A stretch of DNA of 64,000 nucleotides from Brienomyrus brachyistius. Taxonomy: Eukaryota > Chordata > Actinopteri > Osteoglossiformes > Mormyridae. How positions within the stretch are numbered: the stretch's first letter is position 1; every line of letters begins with the position of its first letter. Where the stretch lies: positions 11,818,801 through 11,882,800 of the forward strand of contig NC_064554.1 in the NCBI RefSeq assembly GCF_023856365.1, in the 5' to 3' direction. The notes below the pieces were generated by a model that saw nothing but the letters and a program-made list of their open reading frames with translations, was not told the origin of the DNA and made no database searches. This document shows positions 1-11,844 of the stretch, piece after piece. The translations under genes were made by a program, and so were the position numbers.

Positions 1-678
1 GACCCGCAAGACAGACCTGCAAGACAGACACGCAAGACAGACCCACAAGACAGACCCGCAAGACAGACCTGCAAGACAGACACGCAAGACAGACACGCAA
101 GACAGACCTGCAAGACAGACTCGCAAGACAGACCCGCAAGACAGACCTGCAAGACAGACACGCAAGACAGACCCGCAAGACAGACCCACAAGACAGACCC
201 GCAAGACAGACCCACAAGACAGACCTGCAAGACAGACTCGCAAGACAGACCCGCAAGACAGACCTGCAAGACAGACCCGCAAGACAGACCTGCAAGACAG
301 ACTCGCAAGACAGACCCGCAAGACAGACCTGCAAGACAGACACGCAAGACAGACCCGCAAGACAGACCCACAAGACAGACACGCAAGACAGACCCGCAAG
401 ACAGACCTGCAAGACAGACACGCAAGACAGACACGCAAGACAGACCCACAAGACAGACACGCAAGACAGACCCACAAGACAGACACGCAAGACAGACCTG
501 CAAGACAGACCCACAAGACAGACCCACAAGACAGACACGCAAGACAGACCCACAAGACAGACCCACAAGACAGAGACGCAAGACAGACCCGCAAGACAGA
601 CCCACAGGACAGACACGCAAGACAGACCCACAAGACAGACACGCAAGACAGACCCGCAAGACAGACCCACAAGACAGA
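1..678. repeat. 13-bp minisatellite array
   Basis: About 52 head-to-tail copies of a 13-bp unit, consensus GACCCGCAAGACA. Nearly all variation sits in positions 4-6 (CCG, CTG, ACG, CCA, TCG), while the AAGACAGAC part is almost invariant. The array runs off the left edge of the window, so its full length is unknown. It has no coding potential. Confidence 0.95.
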
Positions 679-1317
679 TACAAGTATTCAAATATATACA
701 TGTATGCAAAAAAAAAAATTTAACTAAATTAAATACTTAAAGACATATGGCAGTGTAAATATGCTGAATTCATAGTGGAAATGTAGACAGCAGCCATTTT
801 TAGTTTTATAGTTGTAGATAAGTAAGCAAAGTAAAACAGTGAAATGGCTATTCCTTGACATGGGTGGATGGTTAGGATCTGGCCTTTTGCTCAGACCAAA
901 GGGAAATGCAGAGTGTGAGCGGAGGTGTAAACCAAAGACAATGGTGGTGAGGAGATGGACTGTCCAGTTATTCATATACAACACTAACCCAGCAATTGTG
1001 TCACTTAATTAATATTGAGCTCCAGCCTTGGTATGGAGCCCATGTTCCGCAATACAGCAGTATTATTACATATTATATAACAGCTATTATTTGTGAATTC
1101 ATCTGCATGTTTCATCTTATCAGAATTCACAGCTGTTTATAACACTGAACATTTTCAGCTATACTTAAGGTTTCAGCCGCTGTGAAATATACAGTATATG
1201 GACAAATAATGTTGTGCTGTTATGAATGAAATTCAGCGTTGAATCTCATGGTGGATGGGCGTAGGTTCTGCCTGGTTTAATCTGCTGGGAACTAAAAAGG
1301 TAACTTTAAAAAGGTAA
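679..1317. other. AT-rich spacer between two minisatellites
   Basis: I see no gene, splice-flanked exon or recognisable repeat here. A short open frame on the minus strand (724-984) has no recognisable protein features and is treated as chance. Confidence 0.5.
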
Positions 1318-1945
1318 CCTGGTACTGTAAAACAAGGGGAGTACCCGCACTTGGTACTGAATAACAAGGGGATACTGACACCTGGTACCGTAAAACAAGG
1401 GGAGTACCCGCACTTGGTACTGAATAACAAGGGGGTACTGACACCTGGTACCGTAAAACAAGGGGAGTACCCGCACTTGGTACTGAATAACAAGGGGGTA
1501 CTGACACCTGGTACCGTAAAACAAGGGGAGTACCCGCACTTGGTACTGGATAACAAGGGGATACTGACACCTGGTACCGTAAAACAAGGGGAGTACCCGC
1601 ACTTGGTACTGAATAACAAGGGGGTACTGACACCTGGTACCGTAAAACAAGGGGAGTACCCGCACTTGGTACTGAATAACAAGGGGGTACTGACACCTGG
1701 TACCGTAAAACAAGGGGAGTACCTGCACCTGGTACTAAATACAAGGGGGGGTACCAACACCTAGTACTGTAAAACAAGGGGAGTACCTGCACCTGGTACT
1801 GAATAACAAGGGGAGTACCTGCACCTGGTACTAAATATAAGGGTAGGTACTGACATCTGGTAGTGTACAACAAGGGGAGTACCAGCACCTGATATTGAAT
1901 AACAAGGGGAGTACCTGCACCTGGTACTGCATAACATGATGAGTA
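1318..1945. repeat. 63-bp minisatellite made of two related half-units
   Basis: The phrase GGTACCGTAAAACAAGGGG recurs every 63 bp (for example at 1384, 1447 and 1510). Each 63-mer is two diverged halves of about 31-32 bp: one begins GGTACCGTAAAAC, the other GGTACTGAATAAC, and both contain AAGGGG..GTAC. The first six or so copies are nearly identical, and the right part (about 1735-1945) degenerates into single half-units. Because 63 is a multiple of 3, frames on both strands stay open by chance. Confidence 0.93.
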
Positions 1946-3938
1946 ATGGTACCTGTTTTTCCCCACTTCAAGCACTGCGTAATATGGAACTGAAGTCACA
2001 CTTCAGTGTTTAAGGTCCATTTATCTAAAGCTATAGCGGGTTAACAGCTCACAAAAAGGTTCACTGAACACAGAGCGGAGCTTCACTGCAGAGTTATCCA
2101 TCAGCGAGAAGGAGATTGTCTGCACACACGGTTACCATCCCTGGCCTTGGCTCACACTGTCTTATCTTGAACTGAAAGCTAGACGTGTTTTGAATTGACT
2201 GCAATGTTGAGTGGGCCTCCAGTGCTTTGTGGGGTAACAGCTGTGAACTAGCATCAGGAATCACTGAAAATAGAAGCATTATGACCTATCTTAGTTTATA
2301 CAATTAAAGGCTAAATTGCTGAATGAGCAAATCAAAATGAAAAAAGAAATGATTGAAATTATTCTAAAAGCACAATGTAAATTATCATACAATTAAAATA
2401 TTGTTTGTTGATATTTTCTCCATCCATCCTTTCAGTATGGGGATTTGGACGGTCTGGACCGTATCCCCGGCATCATAGGATGTGGCAGGAACATTCGCTA
2501 AAGGAAACACGAATCCCTTAACTGCCTGTATTCGGACTGCAGCGCAAAGGAATAAGCGAAGCTTAGATAGTTAGCAGACAGTTATCGTTGTCCGGTATGA
2601 ACTTAAGAAACAGACAGAACGTGCTTTGGCTCCCTCTTGTGGCCACGTAGTGGGATAGCAGTCGCCTGGTCATTGCAAACAGTAAATGAATAGCTGAGGG
2701 CTCGCGATCCCGAGCGCGAGCTGGTGTGCGGGTTCGGGAGAAGCACCAGACAAGGCCGCCGCTGCGTCCTGCCGAGTCCCGGCGCCTGCAAGAGGGCATA
2801 AGCGGTGCCGAAACGCGTCAGCGACGATCCGGGAAACGTAAACTTCATTTACTAAACGCTCTGCACGTAAGCGATTCTGTTTACTTACTGTTCGCAGCTG
2901 TGTGTCACATACGAACGCTTAGAAAACTCGTACTCTTTTCGCCCTGACCATAAATATATAATAATATTTTATTACCTTTCAGGATAAATTATTTTTCATT
3001 GTGATGTGTATATTCTACATTCATACACTATATATTCAGTAAGTAATTTAATATTTAAATATGTTTTGACGTTTTGCTATAGCAGTTGCAACAGCCGCCA
3101 ATATTCTATAGAAATTCAGGTTCAATTCGAAGTTACGGATATCTAACTTTGGTTTGTTTAATTTCCGTACGATCAATCAGTGGATAGAGAAATTGTTTTC
3201 GTTTGGTATTAGATATAACGGGACGTCTAATAATAATAACGCCATGTGCTGTAATATTTATTTACACCACATGATGGCACTGTACGAAGATGTAACGTGT
3301 AACCCAGACTACATGTTTAAAAACAACACGAAATGTAATACGCAGATAAATAATCGGCTACATGACGGATGTGAGAAAACGACTGGTGATGTCCATGGCG
3401 TCCAGACTTGATTAGTAATCAAATATTAAACATGGTAGTTTGCCTTAAGGTGATTAATTTCGCTTAATGATTTTTTTTGTCCTTTAAAACGGGGATGTAT
3501 AGAAATGGTTATAATTCCGGCTCATTTCACCCGATGTCCACCGCCGTTAAAGGTGACATTCTGTACTGCATAAACATATGATTGTTTTATTAAAAGTCCA
3601 TTGTGACGTTGTATACAGCGCAGTAATTATAAAACATGCGTCCTTGCCCATTTAAAATTACATTTATAAATAATAATTTAATTGACAATTTAAATAATTT
3701 AAATAGCCTTTATTTACTGAATATTGCCGCAGAACACCCTCCATACTCAGGTACTTTTGAGCTGCACTGTATGTATTGGTTGTGACGGGTCCTGTTGACA
3801 CTCTTAGTTATACCAAAGTGTAATGGAGCTGATTGGCTGAACGTGACTGTGGAATAAAATGTCTGATTGACAGCAGGGAGGGATTTTGGACCCTTGAGAG
3901 CAGAAACAGAGGCAGCGCAGACTCACGCAGGCTCTACC
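1946..3938. other. Intergenic region upstream of proz
   Basis: No exon is supported. About 2690-2880 is a small CpG-rich, GC-rich patch inside otherwise AT-rich DNA and could be a promoter or an old GC-rich insert. The rest, including an open frame at 3154-3411, shows no recognisable protein features. The last 150 bases before the proz ATG should contain its promoter and 5' UTR. No clear TATA box was seen. An ACCAAAGTG string near 3813 could be an HNF4-type half site, but this is weak. Confidence 0.45.
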
Positions 3939-6900
3939 ATGGATTCCATAGCTATCGCCCTGGCCGCTATTCTGCTTCTGGGCTGCACGGAGGCGGGGCC
4001 AGAGTCCTCACAAGGTACCGGCTTGGTGTGGTTTGTATGGGGACCACGGGGCAGAAAAAAATGGCTCAAAGGAACATTCAGGGCAAGTATGGAAATAATC
4101 ATGGGAGGCATATTAAGAAAGTTTCTGATGAAGGAGGAACAGCACTGCAGAACATTAGCGTGTTAGCCGTTTCAGAGGGGCTGGGCTGTGGTTTTCATCC
4201 TTCCCACAAACCAGGCCTGTTCTGGCAACCAGCAAGAAATCAGTGAGGACTTCAAAGGGCTGATAGCATCCTGGTCTTACTGACTGGTCTTCATGCTGAA
4301 TGTGGCGTAGGTGTCCATTTACATCCATTTAGCTGTACTACAGGATACCACTGGCAGGAGTGTCGCCGGAATGAAGCGACTGGTTCAAACATAACCATCC
4401 GCAGCCGCTGTTGCACGGCGCCGATATCCCAACACAGATAGGCCTTGGAGTGAGATAGGTGCTGTTTGTGGGGTCGGAGGTCGCTTTTATGTGTTTTTGG
4501 TGTGTTTATTCAGTTCTGTTTTAGCTAGAATAGTACAAACTGCAGGTTAATAACTGACATCCCAGTTTTACCCCAAATTCAGATTCGGCCTGGTTATTGG
4601 TTCGTTTCCATCTGTGTAGTTTACAGAGAGGGAGATAGTTTAATAAATATTGCTGCTTAGTGCTGTGATAACACATTGTCATGCAAATAAGTACAGTAGT
4701 TTGGCTAGTCCAAGCAAATTGACCTATTACGTTACGTTATAACATTACGTTATTACGTTACGGTATAACATTACGTTATTACGTCACGTTATAACATTAC
4801 GTTATTACGTTACGTTTTAACATTTCCTTATCTCATCATGGCCGACCTCTTCTCCCCCCAGTGTTCCTTAACAGGCAGGAAGCCCTCGCCGTCATCTCAC
4901 GCCACAAGCGAGCCAATCAAAACAACGAGGAGAATCAGATGCCCCCCAACCTGGAGCGGGAGTGCGTGGAGGAGGTGTGCCAATACGAGGAGGCTCGGGA
5001 GATCTTCCAGGACACCTATCGCACAGTAAGCGCATCTGTGTGCTGCTCCCCGTCACTCTGCATTGTTCAGTTCCTTCCACAAGGGGATACTCTAATGGGG
5101 GCAGTGATGCAACTCAGGCCTGTAGCATGACATTGTAGTTTGCAAGGGCCTTCCTGTATGCAATGTGTGCAGCCTTAACTGGGACCTCAGACTGACAAGA
5201 CCTGCTTTTGATCATTTATATACTTTGCTTGGGGGCCATTAAACCCCCGTCCTCCTTTTCTCAGGAGGAGTTTCTGAGGGTCTGTTATTAAACAGCGTTT
5301 AAGTGAACTGACCGTGCTGCTTTTGTTCTCCCCCCAGGATATTTTCTGGTCAGTCTATGTAGGTAAGTTCGGTGTGTTGGACTTGCTCTTGCATCTAATC
5401 ATTGGTTTAGAGCTGTTTGATTTTGTTGGCATTCTAACTCTGATTTAAGTACTGTAGTACATACTGTGTACCGTATGAATTAAGAAGTGTTCTTGTTTGT
5501 TGTACATTGTCCTGATAAATAATCCCTGATTTGATTGTCACAAAGACGGGGACCAATGTGCCAGTAAGCCTTGTAAGAATGGCGCGCTCTGCTCGGACAG
5601 TGTGGGCAGCTACGACTGTGTCTGCAAGTCCGGCTTCACGGGCACCCATTGTGAGAACGGTGAGAGGTTCATTCTCCTGGGGATGTCAACTTCTGGGGCT
5701 TTGCCCAAGAGCGAGCCACGTAGATCCTGTGTACATCTGTTAAGGAGTATGTTTGGAGTAACGTTACTCCTGTTTATCGAATCGGCAGAACTCCTTGTTT
5801 CTCAGCCATGCTTTGCCTGCAGTAACAGCAGCAGCAGACGTGGTTTCAACCCTGAGCTGGATCTGTGCGGTTGTGCGACTGCGTTTAACTCTGCACGGAC
5901 ACTTCAAATGACCTCCCGCCCTCCCAAATCCCCCCCCCCCCCCCCACCGCTCCCAGACCAGACATTATGCATCCCAAATGCTGCCAAGGGCTGCAGCCAG
6001 TTCTGCAAGCCGGGTTTCACGGCATACGAGTGCTCCTGTGCCGATGGCTGGAGGCTGCAGGAGAAAGAGAAGGAGACGTGTGTCCCAGCAGGTACGCACC
6101 TGCCGCAGGTCTGACTCAGCAAGTTGAGCGCTGTGCCGTCAATGCAAAGGTTGTGGGCTCTAACCCCAGACAGCACATATAAATCATGACTCTTCCATCT
6201 GTTGTATGTCAATGAATATGTTCCTCATTCAAGGGCCCTGCAGATGTTTTTTAATCTCTCTGTTCCTCTCCAAGTGCCCTTCCCCTGTGGAAAGGTGGAC
6301 AATGTAAAGCAGTGGAATGAGAGGAAGCCCAGCAACATGCAGGAGTATGAGGGGGCAGCCTGCAGCTCCGGGGAGTGTCCCTGGATGGTACTGCATCGCG
6401 ACCTGCGAACCACATGCGCATACACACAGACACACACACACACAGACATTCACAGACACTCACAGACACACACACACAGACATTCACAGACACACAGACA
6501 CAGACATTCACAGACACACTCACAGACACACACACACACAGACATTCACAGACACTCACAGACACACAGACATTCACAGACACACAGACACAGACATTCA
6601 CAGACACACTCACAGACACACACTCACACAGACATTCACAGACACACACACACACAGACATTCACAGACACACTCACAGACACACTCACAGACACACACA
6701 CAGACACACACACAGACACTCACAGACACATACACACACAGACACTCACAGACACACACACACAGACATTCACAGACACTCACAGACACACACACACACA
6801 GACATTCACAGACACACTCACAGACACATACACACACACTCACAGACACACACACAGACACTCATAGATACACAGACACACACTGTAGACAGAACGTAGC

Positions 6901-8357
6901 CCAAATGGTTTGCACACTCACACGTGTCACATTATGGTTCCTGGGCACCCTTCATCCATGCGGAGGCTGATCCCTGTGTTCCCCCTCCCCGTGCCTCCCC
7001 CTGCTGCGTGCCCCCCGCCCCCCCCCCACCCTGTGTCCCCTCTGTATCCCCCCCGCAGGTCCGTCTGCAGAACGCAGAGGGAGCCGCCTTTTGTGGCGGC
7101 GTCATCGTGAAGAAGAATCTGGTCCTTACCACGGTCCGCTGTGCAGTCAGCTCCCCCGGCTTCCAGGTGGTGGCCGGTAAGTGCATACCACTGCAGCCGA
7201 GCGTTACCTAGGCAACACCCAAAGGGGCCTGGAGTGGGGGGAGGGGACTTACATGTATATACATAATATATACAGTTTTTTTCCAGATCAGTTGATATTG
7301 AAGCTTCGAAGCTCGGTATTTGCTGAGGATTCCCTTAGAATCGCTCTTATGAACAGATTCAGAGCATTTAAAAAGCTGAGAAACTGAATGGACTGCAGGC
7401 TGAAATCTAATTTTAATAAATAAATCACTCTGCCACTGGGCATAGCAGTAGTAGTATGGCGCCAGTTTGGTTTGTTGTCGGCTTTTTTTCATGGCAGGTG
7501 GTGAAATACGTTTGTGGTGATATTTCCAGTTTTAGTTGTGCTGGAGTTTTCGGTACGCAGCCGCAGCCCCACCACGACACCCATGTCTCTTTGCCGAAAT
7601 GTCGCTTTCTTCACCGGTTTGCATCTGTGCAGTGGCCGGTTACAGAGCGCAGCGTGATTCCCTGCCTCAGTTCTGTGTCTCGCTGGGTGAGAGACCCCTG
7701 TGACAGACTGAGGGCATGACAGGCTTTCAGAGTGTAGTAGGAGCACGGAAACAGCATCACCTGCTGGCCCCAAACAGTCACGTGTGACTTTTGACCTTTG
7801 AACCCATCTGCGCCCTGTTCTCAGGTAAGAGGTCCAGCAACTATGAGACGGGAGAGCAGGTGCTTTCCGTGAAGAATATACACTACCACCCGCTGTACCA
7901 GGAAGGGAAGGACAACGACCTGGCTGTGGTGGAGCTGCGTGACAACATCGCCTTGAAGAAGAGCGTGAGGGCGGCCTGCCTGCCCGAGCGCGATTTCGCT
8001 GACAGCGTTCTCATGGAGGGCGGGCACGGTGCCATCATCACCGGCTGGAGGAAGGGCTCCGACTCGCCCGTGCTGGAGGGCTCCCTCACCCTCAACTACC
8101 TGACCTATGAGCCTCTGGCCCGCTGTGCCGAGCGACACTCAGGCAAGGTCACCAACAAGATGTTCTGCACGGCGCCCCGGGCCAAGGCCGACTGCGCCTT
8201 CGGGGAGGGTAGCCCCGCCCTCACCCTGTACCGTGATGTGTTTTTCCTCACCGGCATCGCCAGCCAGCCCCCCGGTCATGACTGCAGCCAGGGCTACATC
8301 TTCCAGAAGGTCTCCCGCTTCCTGCCCTGGCTGAAACGCTTCATGGATTCCCACTGA
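3939..8357 (+). CDS. proz: Vitamin K-dependent protein Z (catalytically dead coagulation protease homologue)
   Basis: Eight coding exons: 3939-4014, 4862-5025, 5338-5362, 5546-5659, 5957-6091, 6275-6387, 7059-7176, 7825-8357. They join in frame to 425 aa with the phase pattern of the factor VII/IX/X family, including the 25-nt third exon. Domains: signal peptide 1-20; propeptide ending in a furin site (RHKR, 39-42); Gla domain 43-80 with [14 protein letters not shown]; a short aromatic stack; EGF1 89-126 with the calcium motif DGDQC, an O-glucosylation site CASKPC and an Asp hydroxylation site; EGF2 127-171; a linker Cys that would pair with Cys in RAACLP; protease-like domain to 425. The activation site (Arg-Ile-Val-Gly-Gly) is absent, the catalytic His is Arg236, Asp280 remains, and the GDSGG serine motif is lost. 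This fits protein Z, the secreted liver cofactor of the factor Xa inhibitor ZPI, and not factor VII, IX or X. A fish-specific duplicate (a or b) cannot be decided. Confidence 0.93.
4731..4823. repeat. Short tandem repeat in proz intron 1
   Basis: Imperfect copies of a unit containing ATTACGTTATTACGTTACG are repeated about three to four times, ending about 40 bp before the exon 2 acceptor. It is a simple tandem repeat with no coding content. Confidence 0.8.
6118..6178 (+). repeat. tRNA-like SINE head in proz intron 5
   Basis: The stretch AGTTGAGCGCTGTGCC followed about 20 bp later by GGTTGTGGGCTCTAACCCC resembles the A and B boxes of a polymerase III promoter in a tRNA-derived SINE. No complete SINE body was recognised, so this is probably a truncated copy. 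Confidence 0.5.
6420..6888. repeat. Complex CA/CAGA microsatellite in proz intron 6
   Basis: About 470 bp of ACACACAGACATTCACAGAC-type sequence fills most of intron 6 between the linker exon and the first protease exon. It gives long His/Thr frames on one strand and Cys/Val frames on the other, which are artefacts of the repeat. Confidence 0.95.
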
Positions 8358-8958
8358 GGAGAGATGGGAACACGTGGAGAAGAACCATACAGAGATCGAA
8401 GAGTGGAGTAACTTGCTTTGGTCACTGAGATCAGTCTCATAAATGGGCTTTGCAATGCTTATGTTTTTTGTATCTTAAACCATTTCAGACTTTGGGGATT
8501 GATACAGTTTGTTGTGTAGTTCCATGTCTTTTCCACAAGGTGGCACTCTTGTGTAAAATTAATAAGATAACATGCTTGTGACTAGGTGTAACTGATAGAG
8601 ACAAAAACTATTTAGACCAAGATAAACCACAGTGTTGTTTCTGATTTATTTCTTAGTTGCGTCTTAGTGTAACAGTTTTAGCATCTGTACCTGACTGCTG
8701 TTATTCATTAAATCAGAAATGTATCCCTATTAAAGGTCTGTTTGTATCTACATTGTTTCATTGTAATGGTGTCAGTCTAGACTGGATGAAGCCCTTTGAA
8801 CGGACTGTTCTGAAATATAGAATGGAATATAATAGAATAGAGGTACTTGATTCATCCCTTTAGATGTATTGGGTTGTGTTTGCATATTCCATCTTTCTCT
8901 CTGTAAGAAACACAGACTTACATGTACATCCAGGTCAGAGCACAGGCTCAGCCGATAT
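8358..8958 (+). other. proz 3' flank / 3' UTR candidate
   Basis: This directly follows the proz stop codon. No canonical AATAAA was seen. The variant ATTAAA occurs near 8707 and is the best polyadenylation candidate. The rest is ordinary AT-rich sequence. Confidence 0.4.
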
Positions 8959-8959
8959 A

Positions 8960-9116
8960 CAACGTATGCCTCGGCAGGTTACGGCCTTGTAACACTGGAG
9001 GTTTAGCGCCTTGTTCTGGAACCCAACACCGATATAAATATCTATCAGCTACGGGATTTGAACTGACGACCTTCCATGTGGGAGCGCAGATCGCTAACCT
9101 GCCGAGGCATACGTTG
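8960..9116 (-). repeat. 157-bp element with perfect 22-bp inverted ends and a tRNA-like B box
   Basis: The 22 bases at 8960-8981 are the exact reverse complement of 9095-9116. Read on the minus strand, the interior starts with a tRNA-like segment, with an A-box-like GGTTAGCGATCTG and a B-box-like AGTTCAAATCC about 40 bp apart. It looks like a tRNA-derived SINE fragment folded or captured between inverted ends. No convincing target-site duplication was seen. Confidence 0.65.
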
Positions 9117-11641
9117 CTTTTAATGACGACCAAGGGCAATCCAGTCTGAACACACCGACACACTGGGGCAGCTGCAGAGCGTTGTCATGGCAACGTGCTC
9201 TGAGAGATTGCCTTGGATGGGTTTTCTGGTTCCCATTCTGGGTTTCAAGCTTGTTTGCGGCAAACATGAGAACCCAGGCCTGGCTCTGGAGCAGAACACT
9301 GGGCTATTTCTGAACATCTCCCCCTCCGACGCTCTTTTGGACCTTAGTACCTACTGTAGGTAATAAGTCATTGCCGGGGGGTGCTGGGTTTGTATCCCAG
9401 GAGAGATGGATGTGTAAAGTGAATACCCGTGTTATGCAAGCTGCTTTATGCAACCCCCCCACGCCCGCCCAGTTTTTGTTCCCACAGGCCTGCTGTGACT
9501 CTCCTCACAGCGGAGAGGGAGCGTGAGAGACCACTGAGGAACAGCAACAAAAAACCTGTCCCACCACTTTGGATGGGGGTCCTGAAAGGGGCTGCCTGTT
9601 GCCATGGCGTTCTCCCGGGAGACCGTCCTACGTTCCCTGCAATCCCACCGGCTCCTTTTTAATGGGCGACGGAGATTAATCCTCATTGACCTCTTTCCTT
9701 CCTGAGACTTGGCACCTCAGTTTTGGCGGTGACACCTTTATTCACCATTCCCATCTATGGACGAGGGCAGCGGCGCTGTAGTGGGGGGGGGGGGGGGGGT
9801 GAGATGGAGGTGACGATGAGGAAAGTGGAGGGAAGCAGCGTGGGGGAAATGAGAAAGGGGAGGTGAGAGACATGGAGTGTGGTGATGGGCAGGCGGCAGA
9901 GGGGAGGTGAAGTGGAAAGGTGGTGGGGGGGGGGCGGTGATCGTCGTAGGAACTCATCTTGGTGGGGGGTCAGCGTGAAATGAGAAGCACTGCATTTTAT
10001 CTCACATGCCAGCTCTGATCTCTGCCCATCCTGCCAGTTAACATGTGACAGCAAAGCTCATCTCTCCCAGCAGCCTGGGGTAAAGTCAGCGGGCAGACAT
10101 GGGCAGGGGCAGGAGGCATCTTTCTATTCTTCCACCACAGCTGCCAAACTGCACATCTGGCTGCTCTGGTAATCAGGATAATCCTCCACTCTATAAAGAT
10201 GGATCCCAAGCTCAGTTTAGCCAAACACTCTCATCTCCAGTCCAGCTGTGCCTGCAGGTGTTTGTGTGCGTTCCTCCACCAGCAGGGCATGGGGTCAGCT
10301 AGGGTGTGGACAGTGTCCATTTTGGCCCCGCTGGACAAATGTAAAGGAGCTTGGGTATGACGTCCTTCCCCCGCTGGTCCTTCCACAGTCGAGCCTCCAG
10401 GGCTGCACGGTCACATGAGCCTGCCAGCTGCCGCCTGGCGTCACTCGCTGACAGGCACATAGCGGGACGCCTCGGCACGGCCAGGACCCCGACCTGCTCT
10501 GGGACCTGCTGCTTGTTTCATGGGGTTGAAGGACGCTGGTGATACATCTACTACAGGGCAATTTTATGGCTTTAATACACCGATATAAATAAGCAGAAGG
10601 GAGTTCCAGGAAGCATCCAACGCTAAATCTCCCTCATGACCAAGGAAGCCCACGTCCTTTAAAATATATCCAGCATGGTGACTCCTTCCTTACTGCACAC
10701 GAACGGCAGCCACAGTGCCTGCCTCTACAAAACGGTAATATTAAATACTACCTTAGTTCTTTAACTTTGCATTATTGTGGATTGATCTGGTTGCATGACA
10801 CTCCAAAGAAGTGCAAAGTAAAGGTCTATCAGCGTTCAAGCTCCTAGACAGACACCACCGGTCTTATAAGGAGAATCTCCACGCTGCCTTGGTCACGTGA
10901 CACGGCTTCCAAGCAGCCTATCATGTGACTCATCTGTCATAGTCAATAAAGCGAGTTGCTTATCTGGTGTTAACACCAGTGCTTCTTCTGTCTTTGTTCG
11001 ACGGCTCACCTTAACCCAGGCAGGGGGCCGCTCTGTCACGCCTGATCCTCTTTGAAGGAGCTCTGCCCCCCCCGCGAGGCACGTACTCTACTTTACAAAA
11101 CACAGTCCCCCCTCCACCCCAGCTACGCCCTCTCCTGAATGCCATGCTGCCAATGGAACAGCCTCTCTCAAAGGTCGTGACCTCTCTGAGCTGAGAGGAG
11201 CACGGGTGACAGCTGAGGAGGCCAAGGCTGATCTCCTCCCCCCATTGGAGGCTGCTTAATTTCCACTGTAATTAAGCCACTGATTCTATCCCAGCGAGGG
11301 AATCCCCCAGGTTTCCCCGACAGGACATACCGGTGTCGTCTGCGTACACTTCTGTGTGTGCAAGGGTTCATTTTCTGTCCGTCCAACACACCGATGGAAA
11401 AAAGCTCAACATGGAAACAGAAACACACCAGTGTCCTGTGTCGACACATGAGTCAGCGCACGCCACTGCTCTTACTGTGCGTGCTTCCTGTGCCATTGGC
11501 CTTGCCCCACCTGCATCCTTCAGCTTGACAATTTTCCAACAGGATGGTGACCTAACATCCTCACTGATTTAATAATAGACAAACTCAGGGGCACCACCTG
11601 CAGGGAGGGACATGTCACTGCAAGAGAGAGCACACTTAAGG
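9117..11641. other. Intergenic, no gene recognised
   Basis: It contains a poly-G run near 9782-9799 with purine-rich flanks, a 16-bp perfect palindrome (CTGGTGTTAACACCAG) near 10965 preceded by AATAAA near 10946, and several chance open frames without protein features. The palindrome plus AATAAA could be a fragment of a retroelement terminus, but nothing else supports that. Confidence 0.45.
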
Positions 11642-11844
11642 CAGTGGTTCCCAAACTCGGTCCTCGGGCCCCACTGCCCTGCTTGTTTTACAGCTATCCC
11701 TGCCCTGCACACTGCTGATTACCTGCATCAGGTTCGTTCAGTCAATCAGAAGCTGAAAGACAGCTGGGACTTGTGTGTGGGGCAGGGATAGCAGGGAAAA
11801 CAAGCAGGGCAGTGGGGCCCGAGGACCGACTTTGAGAACCACTG
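11642..11844. mobile_element. Non-autonomous hAT-type MITE
   Basis: A 203-bp element whose ends are inverted copies of about 65-70 bp, beginning CAGTGGTTCCCAAACTCGG on the left and, on the reverse strand of the right end, CAGTGGTTCTCAAAGTCGG. The flanks ACTTAAGG (11634-11641) and ACTTAGGG (11845-11852) are an 8-bp target-site duplication with one mismatch. The CAGTG terminus and 8-bp duplication are hallmarks of the hAT superfamily. There is no transposase inside. Confidence 0.88.

Noticed and set aside
1233..1999. Open frames of 137-235 codons with repeated Pro/Leu/Tyr or Gly/Lys motifs
   Set aside because: They are translations of the 63-bp minisatellite in several frames on both strands. 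No splice context or protein family.
3833..4246. Open frame of 137 codons over the proz start
   Set aside because: It is in another frame and reads through the proz exon 1 donor. The signal-peptide frame from 3939 splices correctly to the Gla exon.
6202..6970. Long His/Thr and Cys/Val repeat frames
   Set aside because: They come from the CA/CAGA microsatellite in proz intron 6.
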